The notes beneath the pieces are model-generated. The model did no database searches. It was not told where the DNA came from and saw only the letters and a program-made list of their open reading frames with translations. A stretch of 64,000 bases of DNA from NCBI GenBank assembly GCA_964397655.1, contig CAYNKA010000006.1, positions 124,001 through 188,000 on the forward strand, given 5' to 3'. The translations under genes were made by a program, and so were the position numbers. This DNA is from CAYNKA01 sp964397655 (GTDB lineage Bacteria > Spirochaetota > Spirochaetia > DTKZ01). Each line of letters begins with the position of its first letter. The stretch's first letter is position 1. Positions 17,037 through 25,884 of the stretch are shown here, in pieces.

Positions 17037-17789
17037 ATGGATAATATTATAACGGTCAGAAATTTGTGCAAGTCCTTCGGGGAGAAGAAGGTCCTCAGCG
17101 GGGTCGACATGGACTTTCCCCGCGGCAAGATCACCTCGATAATCGGGCAGAGCGGTACGGGGAAGAGCGTCCTGTTCAAGACGATCATCGGCATCATGAT
17201 CCCGGAGGCAGGCGAAATCCTGGTGGATGGAAGGAACGTCGTCACCATGCGGGAGGAGGACCGAAGGACGGTGAGAAGGCGCTTCGGGTACTGTTTTCAG
17301 GACGCGGCCCTCTTCGATTCCATGACGGTCGAGCAGAACATCGCCTTTCCCGTCCGCGAAGTCCTCGGAGAAAGGGACCGAAAGAAGATTTCGAGGATCG
17401 TCAAGGAAAAGCTCGACTGGATCAACCTGCCGGGCATCGAAGACAAGTATCCGTCCGAGCTTTCGGGGGGGATGAGGAAGCGGGTGGGCGTCGCGAGGAC
17501 CTTGGCAATCGAACCGGACATTCTCCTCTTCGACGAGCCGACGACCGGGCTCGATCCGGTCCTGGGGGAGAGCATCAACGCGGTCATCAAGCGGGTCAAC
17601 GTGGAATTCGGCCTGACCTGCATCGTCATCAGCCATGATATCGTGGGGACGTTCAACATAGCCGATCGGATCGGTTTCCTCGCCGACGGGGCCATCCAGG
17701 CCGCGGGGACGCCGTCGGAAGTGGCAAAGGCCGAGCATCCGATCCTGAGAAAATTCATCGAGAATGCGTTCACCGACCTGAAGGTGTGA
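17037..17789 (+). CDS. mlaF: MlaF-family ABC transporter ATPase
   Basis: A 250-residue nucleotide-binding subunit with Walker A GQSGTGKS (37-44), ABC signature LSGGMRKR, Walker B ILLFDEPTTGLDP and a switch His in VISHD. The GMRKR signature variant is typical of MlaF/TTG2A ATPases. It should energise lipid movement through MlaE. The following MCE gene overlaps or closely follows its stop. No MlaB-like STAS gene is seen. Confidence 0.92.
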   Translation: MDNIITVRNLCKSFGEKKVLSGVDMDFPRGKITSIIGQSGTGKSVLFKTIIGIMIPEAGEILVDGRNVVTMREEDRRTVRRRFGYCFQDAALFDSMTVEQNIAFPVREVLGERDRKKISRIVKEKLDWINLPGIEDKYPSELSGGMRKRVGVARTLAIEPDILLFDEPTTGLDPVLGESINAVIKRVNVEFGLTCIVISHDIVGTFNIADRIGFLADGAIQAAGTPSEVAKAEHPILRKFIENAFTDLKV

Positions 17790-17803
17790 AACGGCGGAGC
17801 TGT

Positions 17804-19309
17804 ATGTCAAGACTTGCGAAAATAGGATTGTTCGTGATCATCACCGGGGCGATCACGACGGTGTACATGATAAAGACCGCGTCCTTTCTCAACGCGAAGG
17901 AGACCTACCGCGTGACGGTGGACATGGACGACGCGAGCGGGCTCTTCGTGGAGTCGAACGTGCGTATGGCCGGCGTGAACGTCGGAAAGATTCGCTCCAT
18001 AGAACTCGTGAACGGCAAGGCCCGCATCGTGATGGAGATTTCCCGTGAGGCGAAGCTCTACGAGGACGCGAAGGTCGTGAAGTCCATCGAGTCGCTCCTC
18101 GGCACCTCGGCGGTTTCCATCCTTCCGGGGACGAGGGTGGAGAGCCCGATCCGCGCCGGAGGGATCATCCAGCACGCGGACAGCGCTAACATGATGGACG
18201 CCACCTTCTCCAACGCCAGCGAGGTGGCTGCCGAGGCCGTACTTCTCGTCAAGGAGATCCGGCAATTCCTTTCGGAAAAGGACGGCGGGTATTCGAAGCT
18301 CAAGGAGATCCTCGATTCCGCGAGGGATACGGTGAAGAACACGAACGTCCTCGTGGAGAAGAACCTCATCCTGCTCTCCACCGCCCTCGAGGACGTCAAC
18401 CAGATCACCCGAAGGGTCGCGCTGAGTTCCAAGGACGACATGGAAAGATTCTCCGCCATCCTGAAGAACACCGCGGACATCACGGACAGGATCGACAGGC
18501 TCCTCGCCGAGCCCGACGCCACGGGTAGGGACTCGGTCGCCCAGCTGAAGGAGGCGGTAGCCCTTACGCGGGAGAGCCTCGACAAGCTCAACAGGACCCT
18601 CGCCGAGGTAAACGGCATCGTGACCAAGGTGAACTCCGGCCAGGGCAACGTAGGAAAGCTCGTTCACGACGAGGATCTTTACAACAAGATCACGAGCATG
18701 GCCGGCAACGTCCAGGATTACCTGGACTCGACGATCGGGCTCGATCTCCAGGTAGGTTTTCAGACCGACTACCTCGTGGACGCCGCGTCGGCGCGCAATC
18801 AGTTCGGCATAAGGCTTACGCCGAAGAACAAGGACAAGTACTACTCCATCGGCTTCGTGGACACGCCCCGCCTGCGGGAAACGACCACGACGACCTCCAC
18901 TTCCATAACGGGAACCACGACCGGAAACTACACCACGGTGGAGACCGAGAGGGAGAGGAAGCTCCTCATCAACGCCCAGATCGCCCGGAGATTCGGCCTC
19001 TTCACGCTCCGCGGCGGGGCGATCGAGAGCACGGGCGGCGTCGGCGTCGACTTCCAGCCGATCGACAAGCTCTCGATAAGCGCCGAGGTTTTCGATTTCG
19101 GACAGACCGACGCCCCCTTCCTCAGGGCCTACGGGACCGTCTATCCCTTCTTCGATCCGGGCGTGAGCAACCCGCTCAATTGGCTCTATCTGTCGGGAGG
19201 GGTCGACAACATCCTCGTCGGCAAGCGGGATTACTTCTTCGGCCTCGGTCTCAGGTTCAGGGACAACGACCTCAAGGGCCTGACGAGCTTCTCCAGCCTG
19301 GCGAAGTAG
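17804..19309 (+). CDS. mlaD: MlaD-type MCE protein with a C-terminal beta-rich, barrel-like domain
   Basis: A 501-residue protein with one N-terminal TM helix, an MCE domain (about 30-110, ESNVRMAGVNVGKIRSIEL), a long helical region (about 130-300) that could form a tunnel, and a C-terminal 190 residues of alternating beta strands ending YFFGLGLRFRDNDLKGL. A Thr-rich loop (TTTTTSTSITGTTT) interrupts that domain. The C-terminal part resembles an outer-membrane barrel, suggesting one polypeptide bridging both membranes. ATG 17804 (GGAG just upstream) is preferred over a GTG at 17786 that overlaps the mlaF stop. Confidence 0.85.
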   Translation: MSRLAKIGLFVIITGAITTVYMIKTASFLNAKETYRVTVDMDDASGLFVESNVRMAGVNVGKIRSIELVNGKARIVMEISREAKLYEDAKVVKSIESLLGTSAVSILPGTRVESPIRAGGIIQHADSANMMDATFSNASEVAAEAVLLVKEIRQFLSEKDGGYSKLKEILDSARDTVKNTNVLVEKNLILLSTALEDVNQITRRVALSSKDDMERFSAILKNTADITDRIDRLLAEPDATGRDSVAQLKEAVALTRESLDKLNRTLAEVNGIVTKVNSGQGNVGKLVHDEDLYNKITSMAGNVQDYLDSTIGLDLQVGFQTDYLVDAASARNQFGIRLTPKNKDKYYSIGFVDTPRLRETTTTTSTSITGTTTGNYTTVETERERKLLINAQIARRFGLFTLRGGAIESTGGVGVDFQPIDKLSISAEVFDFGQTDAPFLRAYGTVYPFFDPGVSNPLNWLYLSGGVDNILVGKRDYFFGLGLRFRDNDLKGLTSFSSLAK

Positions 19310-19497
19310 GCCCTCGCCTCCGCGCCTGCCGGTACCGTCGTCCCGGGCATCGCGATCGATGCCACCGCGTCGACCCCAGCGGCCGTCGACGGGGACGGGA
19401 CACCGCTCGCCCTCCGGCCCGGCTTCGCCGAGAATCCGAACGCGAAGAAGTACACCGCCCTCCACGAAAAGTACCTGAGGGCCGGGCTTTCAGTTCA
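19310..19497 (+). pseudogene. ribulokinase (araB) remnant with internal deletion
   Basis: Right after the MCE stop codon, the same-strand frame starting at 19310 reads through GIAIDATASTPAAVDGDG, TPLALRPGFAENPNA and then KKYTALHEKYLRAG. The first two pieces match the N-terminal ribulokinase signature (G-I-D-T-S-T-P-VD-G-TPLAL-P-F-NPNA). The last matches the far C-terminal Y-LY-Y helix of FGGY kinases. Several hundred central residues are missing and there is no start codon. It overlaps the 3' end of the convergent MFS gene by a few bases. The family match is by eye. Confidence 0.6.
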
Positions 19498-20728
19498 GCG
19501 CCCTGAGCCCGGGCTTGAGCGCGAATGCGGTCGCTGCCGTGATCAGACAGACGCCGGAGCCGAACATGATCGTCTGCGGCAGGGAGAGATATTGGCCCAG
19601 AAAGCCGGCGAGAAGGGAGCCGGCCGGCATCGCTCCGAAAAACGAGAACGTATAAACGCCCATGACCCTTCCGCGGTATTCGTCCGAGGTGAGTCCCTGG
19701 ACGAGGGTGTTGCAGAGGTTCAGGATGAAAATCTGCGCCGCCCCGGCGAACACGAGCAGGACGAGGGTGAGGTCGAGAACGCGCGAGAGGGAAAAGAGGA
19801 CGAGGGCGACCGGAAAGGCGAAGGTCCCCAGGGTGAGGAGCTTACCCTTGAAACGGAAGTTCCCGAGGGAGGCGATGAACAGGGCGCCCGCGAAGGCGCC
19901 TATGCCCCTCGATGTCTGCAGCATGCCGTTCACCCTCGCGTCGCCTCGGAGGATCTCCACCGCCCAGGCCGGGAAAAGCGTCACGAGGAAGGTTATTCCG
20001 AAAAGGCAGAAGGCCCCCTCGAGCAGGGTGAGCGACACGACCTCGTCGTTCGTCCTGAGGTAACGGAAGCCCTCGAGGAAGGATTCCAGGGCCCCCGATT
20101 CCTTCTTCTTCGCCCGCATCGGTTCCAGCCTCATGAGGCGGAGGGCGTTGATGACCGCGATGAAGGTGATCCCGTTGATGGCGAAACACCAGGCCGGGCC
20201 GAAGAGGGCGTAGGTGAGTCCTCCGACCGCCGGTCCTATCGCCGTCGCCGTATTGAACATCGTCCCGTTGAGCGCGATGGCGTTCGAGAGGTCCTCGCGG
20301 TTCACCATCTCCAGGACGAAGGACTGCCTGGCCGGGGCGTCGAAGGCGTTGGCGGTCCCGAGCAGGAAGGCGAGGACGATGATGTGCCAGGGCCTCACCA
20401 GGCCCGTGAAGGTGAGCGCGGCGAGGACGAAGGCGAGGACCATCATCGCGGTCTGGCAGATCATGATGAGGTTCCTTCGCGAGACCCGGTCAGCGACGAC
20501 CCCGGCGTAGAGCATGAAGAGCCACACCGGAAGGCCCGCCGCGAAACCGACGCAGCCGAGATACGCGGGAGACTGCGTGAGGTCGTACACCAGGAAGCCC
20601 TGGGCGGTGGTCTGCATCCACGTCCCGAAGAGGGACACCATCTGCCCCCAGAACCAGAGCCGGTAATTGGGATGCCTCAGGGCCGAGAAGGTGGTCCTGA
20701 GTCTGTTTTTCAGCGATGGCAATTTCAT
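19490..20728 (-). CDS. MFS exporter, EntS/MFS_3 type
   Basis: A 412-residue major facilitator with about 11-12 TM helices. N-terminal features (ALRHPNYRLWFWGQMVSLFGTWMQ, VYDLTQSP) and ADRVSRRNLI in loop 2-3 are typical of the MFS_3 (enterobactin exporter-like) group; DAPARQSFVLEMV is another family hallmark. ATG 20728 begins the conserved N-terminus; sequence further upstream is not family-like. Convergent with the Mla operon; substrate unknown. Confidence 0.85.
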   Translation of the reverse strand: MKLPSLKNRLRTTFSALRHPNYRLWFWGQMVSLFGTWMQTTAQGFLVYDLTQSPAYLGCVGFAAGLPVWLFMLYAGVVADRVSRRNLIMICQTAMMVLAFVLAALTFTGLVRPWHIIVLAFLLGTANAFDAPARQSFVLEMVNREDLSNAIALNGTMFNTATAIGPAVGGLTYALFGPAWCFAINGITFIAVINALRLMRLEPMRAKKKESGALESFLEGFRYLRTNDEVVSLTLLEGAFCLFGITFLVTLFPAWAVEILRGDARVNGMLQTSRGIGAFAGALFIASLGNFRFKGKLLTLGTFAFPVALVLFSLSRVLDLTLVLLVFAGAAQIFILNLCNTLVQGLTSDEYRGRVMGVYTFSFFGAMPAGSLLAGFLGQYLSLPQTIMFGSGVCLITAATAFALKPGLRALN

Positions 20729-20880
20729 GGTGGCAGCTTTCGGGTCGAGGGAATCATTTTCCGCCCAAACCCCGCCGGGGTCAAGGCCTGACGGTCGGGG
20801 TTGTCGGTCGGGGTCGGGGCCTGTTGCCCAGGACGGAAATTGCCGATAGTGTAAGGAGACTTCGCCCGAGGAGGCTTTCC

Positions 20881-21054
20881 ATGAACGCAATGGATTCCGT
20901 TTCCAGGTCCCAGGACCTTCTCTTGGGAATGCTGCAGAATGCGGTCTCGAAGCCGCAGGAACTCGCCGACAAGCTCATCGCCCTCAACGCGCAGAACGTC
21001 ATCGACCTCAACAAGACCGAGAGCATGGGCAAGGTCGTCGATCTTTACGTCTGA
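20881..21054 (+). CDS. small helical protein, 57 residues, unrecognised
   Basis: A 57-residue polar protein (begins MNAMDSVSRSQDLLLGMLQN, ends SMGKVVDLYV), predicted mostly helical with no TM segment or signal peptide. A strong ribosome site (GAGGAGG, 6 nt before ATG) supports translation. A GCCGATAG element at 20842-20849, close to the sigma28 -10 consensus, precedes it, but no matching -35 TAAA is present. A size and composition like small motility-associated proteins is noted without a family claim. Confidence 0.6.
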   Translation: MNAMDSVSRSQDLLLGMLQNAVSKPQELADKLIALNAQNVIDLNKTESMGKVVDLYV

Positions 21055-21072
21055 TTTTTTCCGCCTTCCTCC

Positions 21073-21750
21073 ATGACCGCCTTTTCTCCGGCACTTCTTT
21101 CCGCCGCCGCGGATTACCGTCTGCTGCTCGACAAGGCCTACCCCGAACGGCCCGCGCTCCAGCTCGTGGGCGACCGGTACCGTCTCGACCGCGACGAAAG
21201 GATGGCGCTGTTCCGGGGCGTGGCGGGAACGGAGCGATCCGCGGAAAGAAGGAAAAAGCTCGTCGGTTCCCCGGCCGCGGATGAACTCCATCTCGACGCG
21301 TACAACGTTCTTCTCACGATCCTCAACTACAGGCAGGGACGGATGGTCTTCGTATCGAGCGACGGTTTTCTCCGGGACGCCGGAGGCTCCCACGGAAGGA
21401 TCGGCGACAAGAAACTGTTTCTCGACCTGATGGGGGATTTCGTGGACTTCCTCGCCTCGCGCGGCCTGCGCGGACTCCGGTTCTATCTCGACTCGCCCGT
21501 CTCCCGCAGCGCGGAGCACGCGGCCGGGCTGCGGGAGGCCGTCGCCGCGGCGGGCCTCGCGGGCGGCTGCGAGCTGTACGAATCAGCCGATTTCGGCCTC
21601 AAGAGGGCCTCGCCTCCCTGCGCGGCGACTTCCGATTCGGCGATCATCGACGCCCTCACCTGTCCGTTCTACGACGCGGCCCGCGATTTCCTGTCCGAGC
21701 GGTACGGCCCGGACTTCCCCGAGTTCTCTCCCGGAGCGCCTCAGACCTGA
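21073..21750 (+). CDS. DUF434 domain-containing protein
   Basis: A 225-residue protein with an N-terminal DUF434 segment (ADYRLLLDKAYPERPALQLVGDRYRL, ERMALFRGV) and a following region with YNVLLTILNYRQGR and SSDGFLRDAGGSHGR, the usual two-part DUF434/DUF5616 build. Function is unknown; acidic and His residues in the second part suggest a metal-dependent, possibly nuclease-like enzyme, which is speculation. No Shine-Dalgarno precedes the ATG. It overlaps the convergent membrane-protein gene by 10 bp. Confidence 0.75.
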   Translation: MTAFSPALLSAAADYRLLLDKAYPERPALQLVGDRYRLDRDERMALFRGVAGTERSAERRKKLVGSPAADELHLDAYNVLLTILNYRQGRMVFVSSDGFLRDAGGSHGRIGDKKLFLDLMGDFVDFLASRGLRGLRFYLDSPVSRSAEHAAGLREAVAAAGLAGGCELYESADFGLKRASPPCAATSDSAIIDALTCPFYDAARDFLSERYGPDFPEFSPGAPQT

Positions 21751-22907
21751 TGCCGTCCGTTTTTTTCCCGCCCGATCGCGAGAAAGGCCAGCGAGAGGAC
21801 TTCCGCGGCGGCGACGAAGCGGATCGCCGCCTCCGAAGAGAAGCTCAGGGCGAATCCGATGCACGAGCCTCCGAGGAGGAAGGAGATTCCCGAAGCCATC
21901 GGAGGAAGCCGCCCGTCCTCCCGGTCCGGGGTTCCGGCCGAAGCGCGTCCGAGCCCAGTCACCGCTCCCCAGAGCAACAGGGCGAAGATGCCGGCGAGGG
22001 TTTGTCCACGGAAGAGGACGAGCGGAACGCACGCGGCGAGGGCGGGGAGGAGCGCTTCCGGGAGGCGTGATCCGCGGAACCTGCCCGCCGCGAGACGGGC
22101 CGTAAGGATGGCCGCGAGGAACGCGGCGGCGAATCCTGTCGCCGTACCCCACGAGGGAATCCAGCCCCCGTCTTCGATCGCGCTCGCGACGAGCATCGGG
22201 TTCATGAGGCCGAGGGCGAAGAGAAAGGCGGAGGCCCGGGCGCCCCACAGCCTTCCAGGGGCCTCGACGCGGGGCTGAGCGGTCGCGTCCTCTTCCCGGC
22301 CGGTCTCCTCGAGGCCCTTTTCCCATATCCGGCGCGCAAGGAAGAATCCGGCGGCGACGAGCGCCGCGGGAAACCAGAGGAATGAGAAGGCGGCCTGCAG
22401 CGGGGCCGCGCCTCGCCTGAGGAGGAGGATCGCGCCGAGGAGCAGGGCGCCTGCCGCGGTTCCCGCTCCCGACATGACGCGGTGAAGGGCCTCTCCGAAG
22501 GAGGCTCCCGAGGCCGCGAGAAGGGCCCTGCGGGCGCGTCCCCGCGATGCGGCGCCGAGCCCGGCCGCGGCGAAGAGCGGAGCGAGGATGAAAGGCGATT
22601 CCGCCTGCGCGAGCGCCGGCACCGCGGCCGCGAGGAGGCAGCCGAGGGCCGCCAGCCTCCATGTCCCGCGCGCCGAGGAGCACGTCGGTGCCGAGGCGCG
22701 GCCCGAGCCCGGCCCGAGGGCGGCGAGCCCCCAGATCCCCGAGATTATCCCCGCAGCGATCGGCCCCTTTCCCGCCAGAAGGAGCCCTCCGAGACAGAGC
22801 GTTCCCGCTTCGAGAAAGCCCTCGAACAGCCCGATGAAGCCGAAGACGGCCGAATAATAGAACGACCGTTCCCTCGGCGTCGCGAGCGACCAGTTGAGCG
22901 ATTTCAT
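21741..22907 (-). CDS. polytopic membrane protein, possibly MFS-like
   Basis: A 388-residue, very Ala/Leu/Gly-rich protein with about 10-12 hydrophobic segments and a central hydrophilic loop (RRIWEKGLEETGREEDATAQ). That layout, 6+6 helices around a loop, is MFS-like, but no clear family motif such as the loop 2-3 signature is visible. Codon use is unusually GC-rich. Preceded by AAAGGGAT 6-9 nt before the ATG. Substrate and role unknown. Confidence 0.65.
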   Translation of the reverse strand: MKSLNWSLATPRERSFYYSAVFGFIGLFEGFLEAGTLCLGGLLLAGKGPIAAGIISGIWGLAALGPGSGRASAPTCSSARGTWRLAALGCLLAAAVPALAQAESPFILAPLFAAAGLGAASRGRARRALLAASGASFGEALHRVMSGAGTAAGALLLGAILLLRRGAAPLQAAFSFLWFPAALVAAGFFLARRIWEKGLEETGREEDATAQPRVEAPGRLWGARASAFLFALGLMNPMLVASAIEDGGWIPSWGTATGFAAAFLAAILTARLAAGRFRGSRLPEALLPALAACVPLVLFRGQTLAGIFALLLWGAVTGLGRASAGTPDREDGRLPPMASGISFLLGGSCIGFALSFSSEAAIRFVAAAEVLSLAFLAIGREKNGRHQV

Positions 22908-22932
22908 GGGGTGATCCCTTTCCCTCCGGTTT

Positions 22933-22976
22933 CTCCGCCGCGACCGGCGCCGCGGAGGGGCCGTCTCGAGACGGCC
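22933..22976 (-). terminator. double hairpin after asd
   Basis: An 18-bp perfect palindrome GGCCGTCTC-GAGACGGCC (22959-22976) starts 2 nt after the asd stop codon. A second GC-rich stem (CTCCGC/GCGGAG, 22933-22957) follows. No T-run is present, so this is a possible terminator or mRNA 3'-end stabiliser. Confidence 0.4.
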
Positions 22977-22977
22977 G

Positions 22978-24099
22978 CTATTTCTTCGCTTCGAAATCGA
23001 GGACGATGCGGAGCATCCTCCGAATGGGTTCCGCGGCTCCCCAGAGAAGCTGGTCCCCGACCGTGAAGGCCGTGAGGTATTCGGGACCCATCTTCATTTT
23101 ATGGATGCGGCCGATGGGGACCGTGAGTGTGCCGGAGACGTAGGCCGGCGAGAGATACTTGAGGGTGTCTTCCTTGACGTTGGGGACGATCCTCACCCAA
23201 TCGTTGGACGAGGCGATGATCTTCGTCGCCTCCTCGACGCTCACGTTCTTCCTCATCTTTACGGTGAGGCCCTGGCTGTGGCAGCGCATCGCTCCTACGC
23301 GGACGCAGATGCCGTCCACGGGGATCTTCGGGTCGAGGCCGAGAATCTTGTTGGTTTCGGCGTAGCCCTTCCACTCTTCCTTGGTCTGCCCGTCGTCCAC
23401 GGGCTTGTCGATCCAGGGGATGAGGCTCCCGGCGAGTGGAGCGCCGAAATTCTCCACGGGCATGGAGGAACTGCGGATGCTCGCGCTCACACCCCGGTCG
23501 ATGTCGAGGATGGCCGAGGCCGGGTCCCGAAGGAGTTCGGCGACCGAACCGTGGATAACTCCCATCTGGGCCACGAGTTCCCGCATATTCTTGGCGCCGG
23601 CGCCGGAGGCGGCCTGGTAGGTCATGGACGATACCCATTCGACGAGGCCCTCGCGGAAGAGGCCCGAGATCGCCATGAGCATGAGGCTCACCGTGCAGTT
23701 GCCGCCGATGTAGTCCTTGACGCCCGCCTTGAGCCCCGCGTCGATCACGTCCCGGTTTACCGGGTCGAGGATGATGATGGAGTTCTTTTCCATCCTGAGG
23801 GCGGAGGCCGCGTCGATCCAGTAGCCCTTGAAGCCCTTGGCCCTGAGTTCCTTGTAAACCTTGTTCGTGTAGTCTCCGCCCTGGCATGTGACGAGGATGT
23901 CCTGCTCGGCGAGTTTTTCGAGGTCGTAGGCGTCGAGGAGAGTTCCCGTGTCGGTGCCTACGTCGGGCCCCTTGCCTCCTACCTGGGAGGTCGTGAAGAA
24001 GACGGGTTTGAAACCCTTGAAGTCTTTTTCCGCGAGCATCCTTTCCATGAGCACGGAACCGACCATTCCGCGCCAGCCTATGAAACCTACCTGGAGCAT
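22978..24099 (-). CDS. asd: aspartate-semialdehyde dehydrogenase
   Basis: A 373-residue enzyme that reduces aspartyl phosphate to aspartate semialdehyde for Lys/Thr/Met and diaminopimelate synthesis. The N-terminal Rossmann motif VGFIGWRGMVGSVLMER and the active-site GGNCTVSLM (Cys135, same number as in E. coli Asd) are clear; length and sequence match the Gram-negative Asd class. ATG 24099 has AGGAG 7 nt upstream. It lies 78 bp after the sensor kinase gene, possibly as the last gene of that run. Confidence 0.95.
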   Translation of the reverse strand: MLQVGFIGWRGMVGSVLMERMLAEKDFKGFKPVFFTTSQVGGKGPDVGTDTGTLLDAYDLEKLAEQDILVTCQGGDYTNKVYKELRAKGFKGYWIDAASALRMEKNSIIILDPVNRDVIDAGLKAGVKDYIGGNCTVSLMLMAISGLFREGLVEWVSSMTYQAASGAGAKNMRELVAQMGVIHGSVAELLRDPASAILDIDRGVSASIRSSSMPVENFGAPLAGSLIPWIDKPVDDGQTKEEWKGYAETNKILGLDPKIPVDGICVRVGAMRCHSQGLTVKMRKNVSVEEATKIIASSNDWVRIVPNVKEDTLKYLSPAYVSGTLTVPIGRIHKMKMGPEYLTAFTVGDQLLWGAAEPIRRMLRIVLDFEAKK

Positions 24100-24177
24100 G
24101 ACGTTCTCCTCGCTTTCGGGGGGTTGAGTACGGAATCGGTTATAACCGGAAAAGCGGGCGAAATTCAAGCGGCGGTT

Positions 24178-25866
24178 TCAAGCGGGAAAGACGAAGCGAT
24201 AGGACGTTCCCGATTCGGTATCTGCTTCCATGGAGGCCTTGAGTTGCTTGGCGAGTTCCTCCACGAGATTGAGGCCGAACCCCGGCCCCCCCGCGTCCTT
24301 TCGAAAGCCCGTTCCGTTGTCCCTGACCGCGACTTCGATTTTTCCTTCCGGATTCCGCACTACCGTCACCGCGATCTCTGCCTCCTCCGGCGTCGGGGGA
24401 GGGAACGCGTACTTGAAGGAGTTGGTGATGATCTCGTTCAGCATGATGCCGAGGGGAAAAAGCGCCTTGGTGTCGAGCTGGATGTCCTCGACGTCGACCC
24501 GCAGCCCGACGGCTCCGGAATTGGGGAACACCGAGGCGATCTCCGCGACCAGGCTTCCCAGGTACTCGCGGACGGAGACGTTCTTGAAATCCGCGGAACG
24601 ATAGAGCTTGTCGTACAGGATGAGCATGCCGTGGATCTTGTTCTTAGCCTCAGTCAGCGCTTGGCCAGCCTCGGAGTCTCCGAGCCTTCCCGCGTGAAGC
24701 GAAAGCAGGCTCGAAACGATGCTCATGTCGTTCTTGATCCTGTGGTGCACTTCCTTGAGGAGCATCTCCTTTTCCGATAAGAGCCGGCTGATCTCTTTCC
24801 GAGCTTCCTTCTGTTTGGTGATGTCCGTGTAGGCGCCTACCACGCCTATGATCTCGTTTCCCGAATTCCTTAAGGGGACCTTGCTCGTCAGGGTGTGAAA
24901 CTCGGACGAGGACGTCGGGTCCGGAATGGTCTGTTCAAAATCGAGGATGGGCTTTCCCGTTTCGATGACGTTTCGATCGTTGGACCTAAGCTCCCGGGCC
25001 GCGGCTCTCCAGGGAAGGTCGAAATCGGTCTTCCCCAGCAGGTCTCCGAGGTCCTTGATTCCGGAATCGCGGAGGAAGTGCGTGTTCGCCCCCCGGTATT
25101 TGAGATCCCTGTCTTTCCAGAACACCCGGGTCGGAATGGCGTTCAGGACGCTTTCCAGGAGGTTCTTCGCCTCCACCGCCTCGCTCTCGGTGCGCCTCAG
25201 CTTCCCGACGACGCTTTCGAAGATCAGGAGAAAGGTCGAAATTCCCCAGGAGACCTGGACGACGAGGGCGCCGAGGAGGGTGATGCCTATCGTCAGGTTC
25301 GAAAGGAAGGGTTCGCGATGCTGCAGCCTCGTGAGCTGGAATGCGATGGCGCCGGCCTTGATGAGCACGTCCAGTACCATCGGGGCCGCCGCCACGAAGT
25401 CCATTCTCCTTCGACCGTCCTTTCCGGGCCTGAGGAAGGTCAGGGCGATTCCGGACGCAAGGATCCCCGCCGTTAAGTCGTAGATTATGATCCTGAGCGC
25501 AATGTTCTCCTCGACGAAGCCGTAATAGATATGACCGACGAAAAAGGCCGTTACCGCCGCGGTCATGATCCGGAAACTCGGCGTCTTCGCGCGATAGAGG
25601 CTCGCTCCCGACCATATGAGGCAGTAACCCGCCAGGATGAAACCGTTGCCGACAACCGTCGAGACGACGGCCGGCAGGAAGCCGCGTCCCGCGAAGAGAA
25701 GCAGCCCGATGCAATAACAAAGCTGCGAAAGGCTCCAGTAGAGCAGCTCGCGTTTTCTGAGAAAGAAGAGCCAGCGGAGTATCAGGCCGATGAAGAATCC
25801 GAAGCTGACGAGCAACGATGAGATGAGAACCGTAAGAACGTCGATCTTCGGCAAGCCGTAATCCAT
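24178..25866 (-). CDS. membrane sensor histidine kinase: 7TM-PAS-HisKA_2-HATPase
   Basis: A 562-residue kinase. The N-terminal third has about seven TM helices, then a PAS domain (about 220-345, NAIPTRVFWKDRDLKYRGANTHF ... VGAYTDITKQKEA). A HisKA_2 phospho-acceptor (KEVHHRIKNDMSIVSSLLSL) and an ATPase domain (ITNSFKYAF N-box, DNGTGF G1, PGFGLNLV G2) follow. No receiver domain or response regulator is adjacent. It starts 18 bp after the DHH phosphoesterase gene, so it is probably cotranscribed; ribosome site weak. Confidence 0.88.
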   Translation of the reverse strand: MDYGLPKIDVLTVLISSLLVSFGFFIGLILRWLFFLRKRELLYWSLSQLCYCIGLLLFAGRGFLPAVVSTVVGNGFILAGYCLIWSGASLYRAKTPSFRIMTAAVTAFFVGHIYYGFVEENIALRIIIYDLTAGILASGIALTFLRPGKDGRRRMDFVAAAPMVLDVLIKAGAIAFQLTRLQHREPFLSNLTIGITLLGALVVQVSWGISTFLLIFESVVGKLRRTESEAVEAKNLLESVLNAIPTRVFWKDRDLKYRGANTHFLRDSGIKDLGDLLGKTDFDLPWRAAARELRSNDRNVIETGKPILDFEQTIPDPTSSSEFHTLTSKVPLRNSGNEIIGVVGAYTDITKQKEARKEISRLLSEKEMLLKEVHHRIKNDMSIVSSLLSLHAGRLGDSEAGQALTEAKNKIHGMLILYDKLYRSADFKNVSVREYLGSLVAEIASVFPNSGAVGLRVDVEDIQLDTKALFPLGIMLNEIITNSFKYAFPPPTPEEAEIAVTVVRNPEGKIEVAVRDNGTGFRKDAGGPGFGLNLVEELAKQLKASMEADTESGTSYRFVFPA

Positions 25867-25884
25867 TTCCCCGGTCCCTATCGT

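Noticed and set aside
20790..20825. GGTCGGGGT-like short repeats upstream of the small gene
   Set aside because: Low-complexity GC sequence, too short and irregular to call a repeat element.
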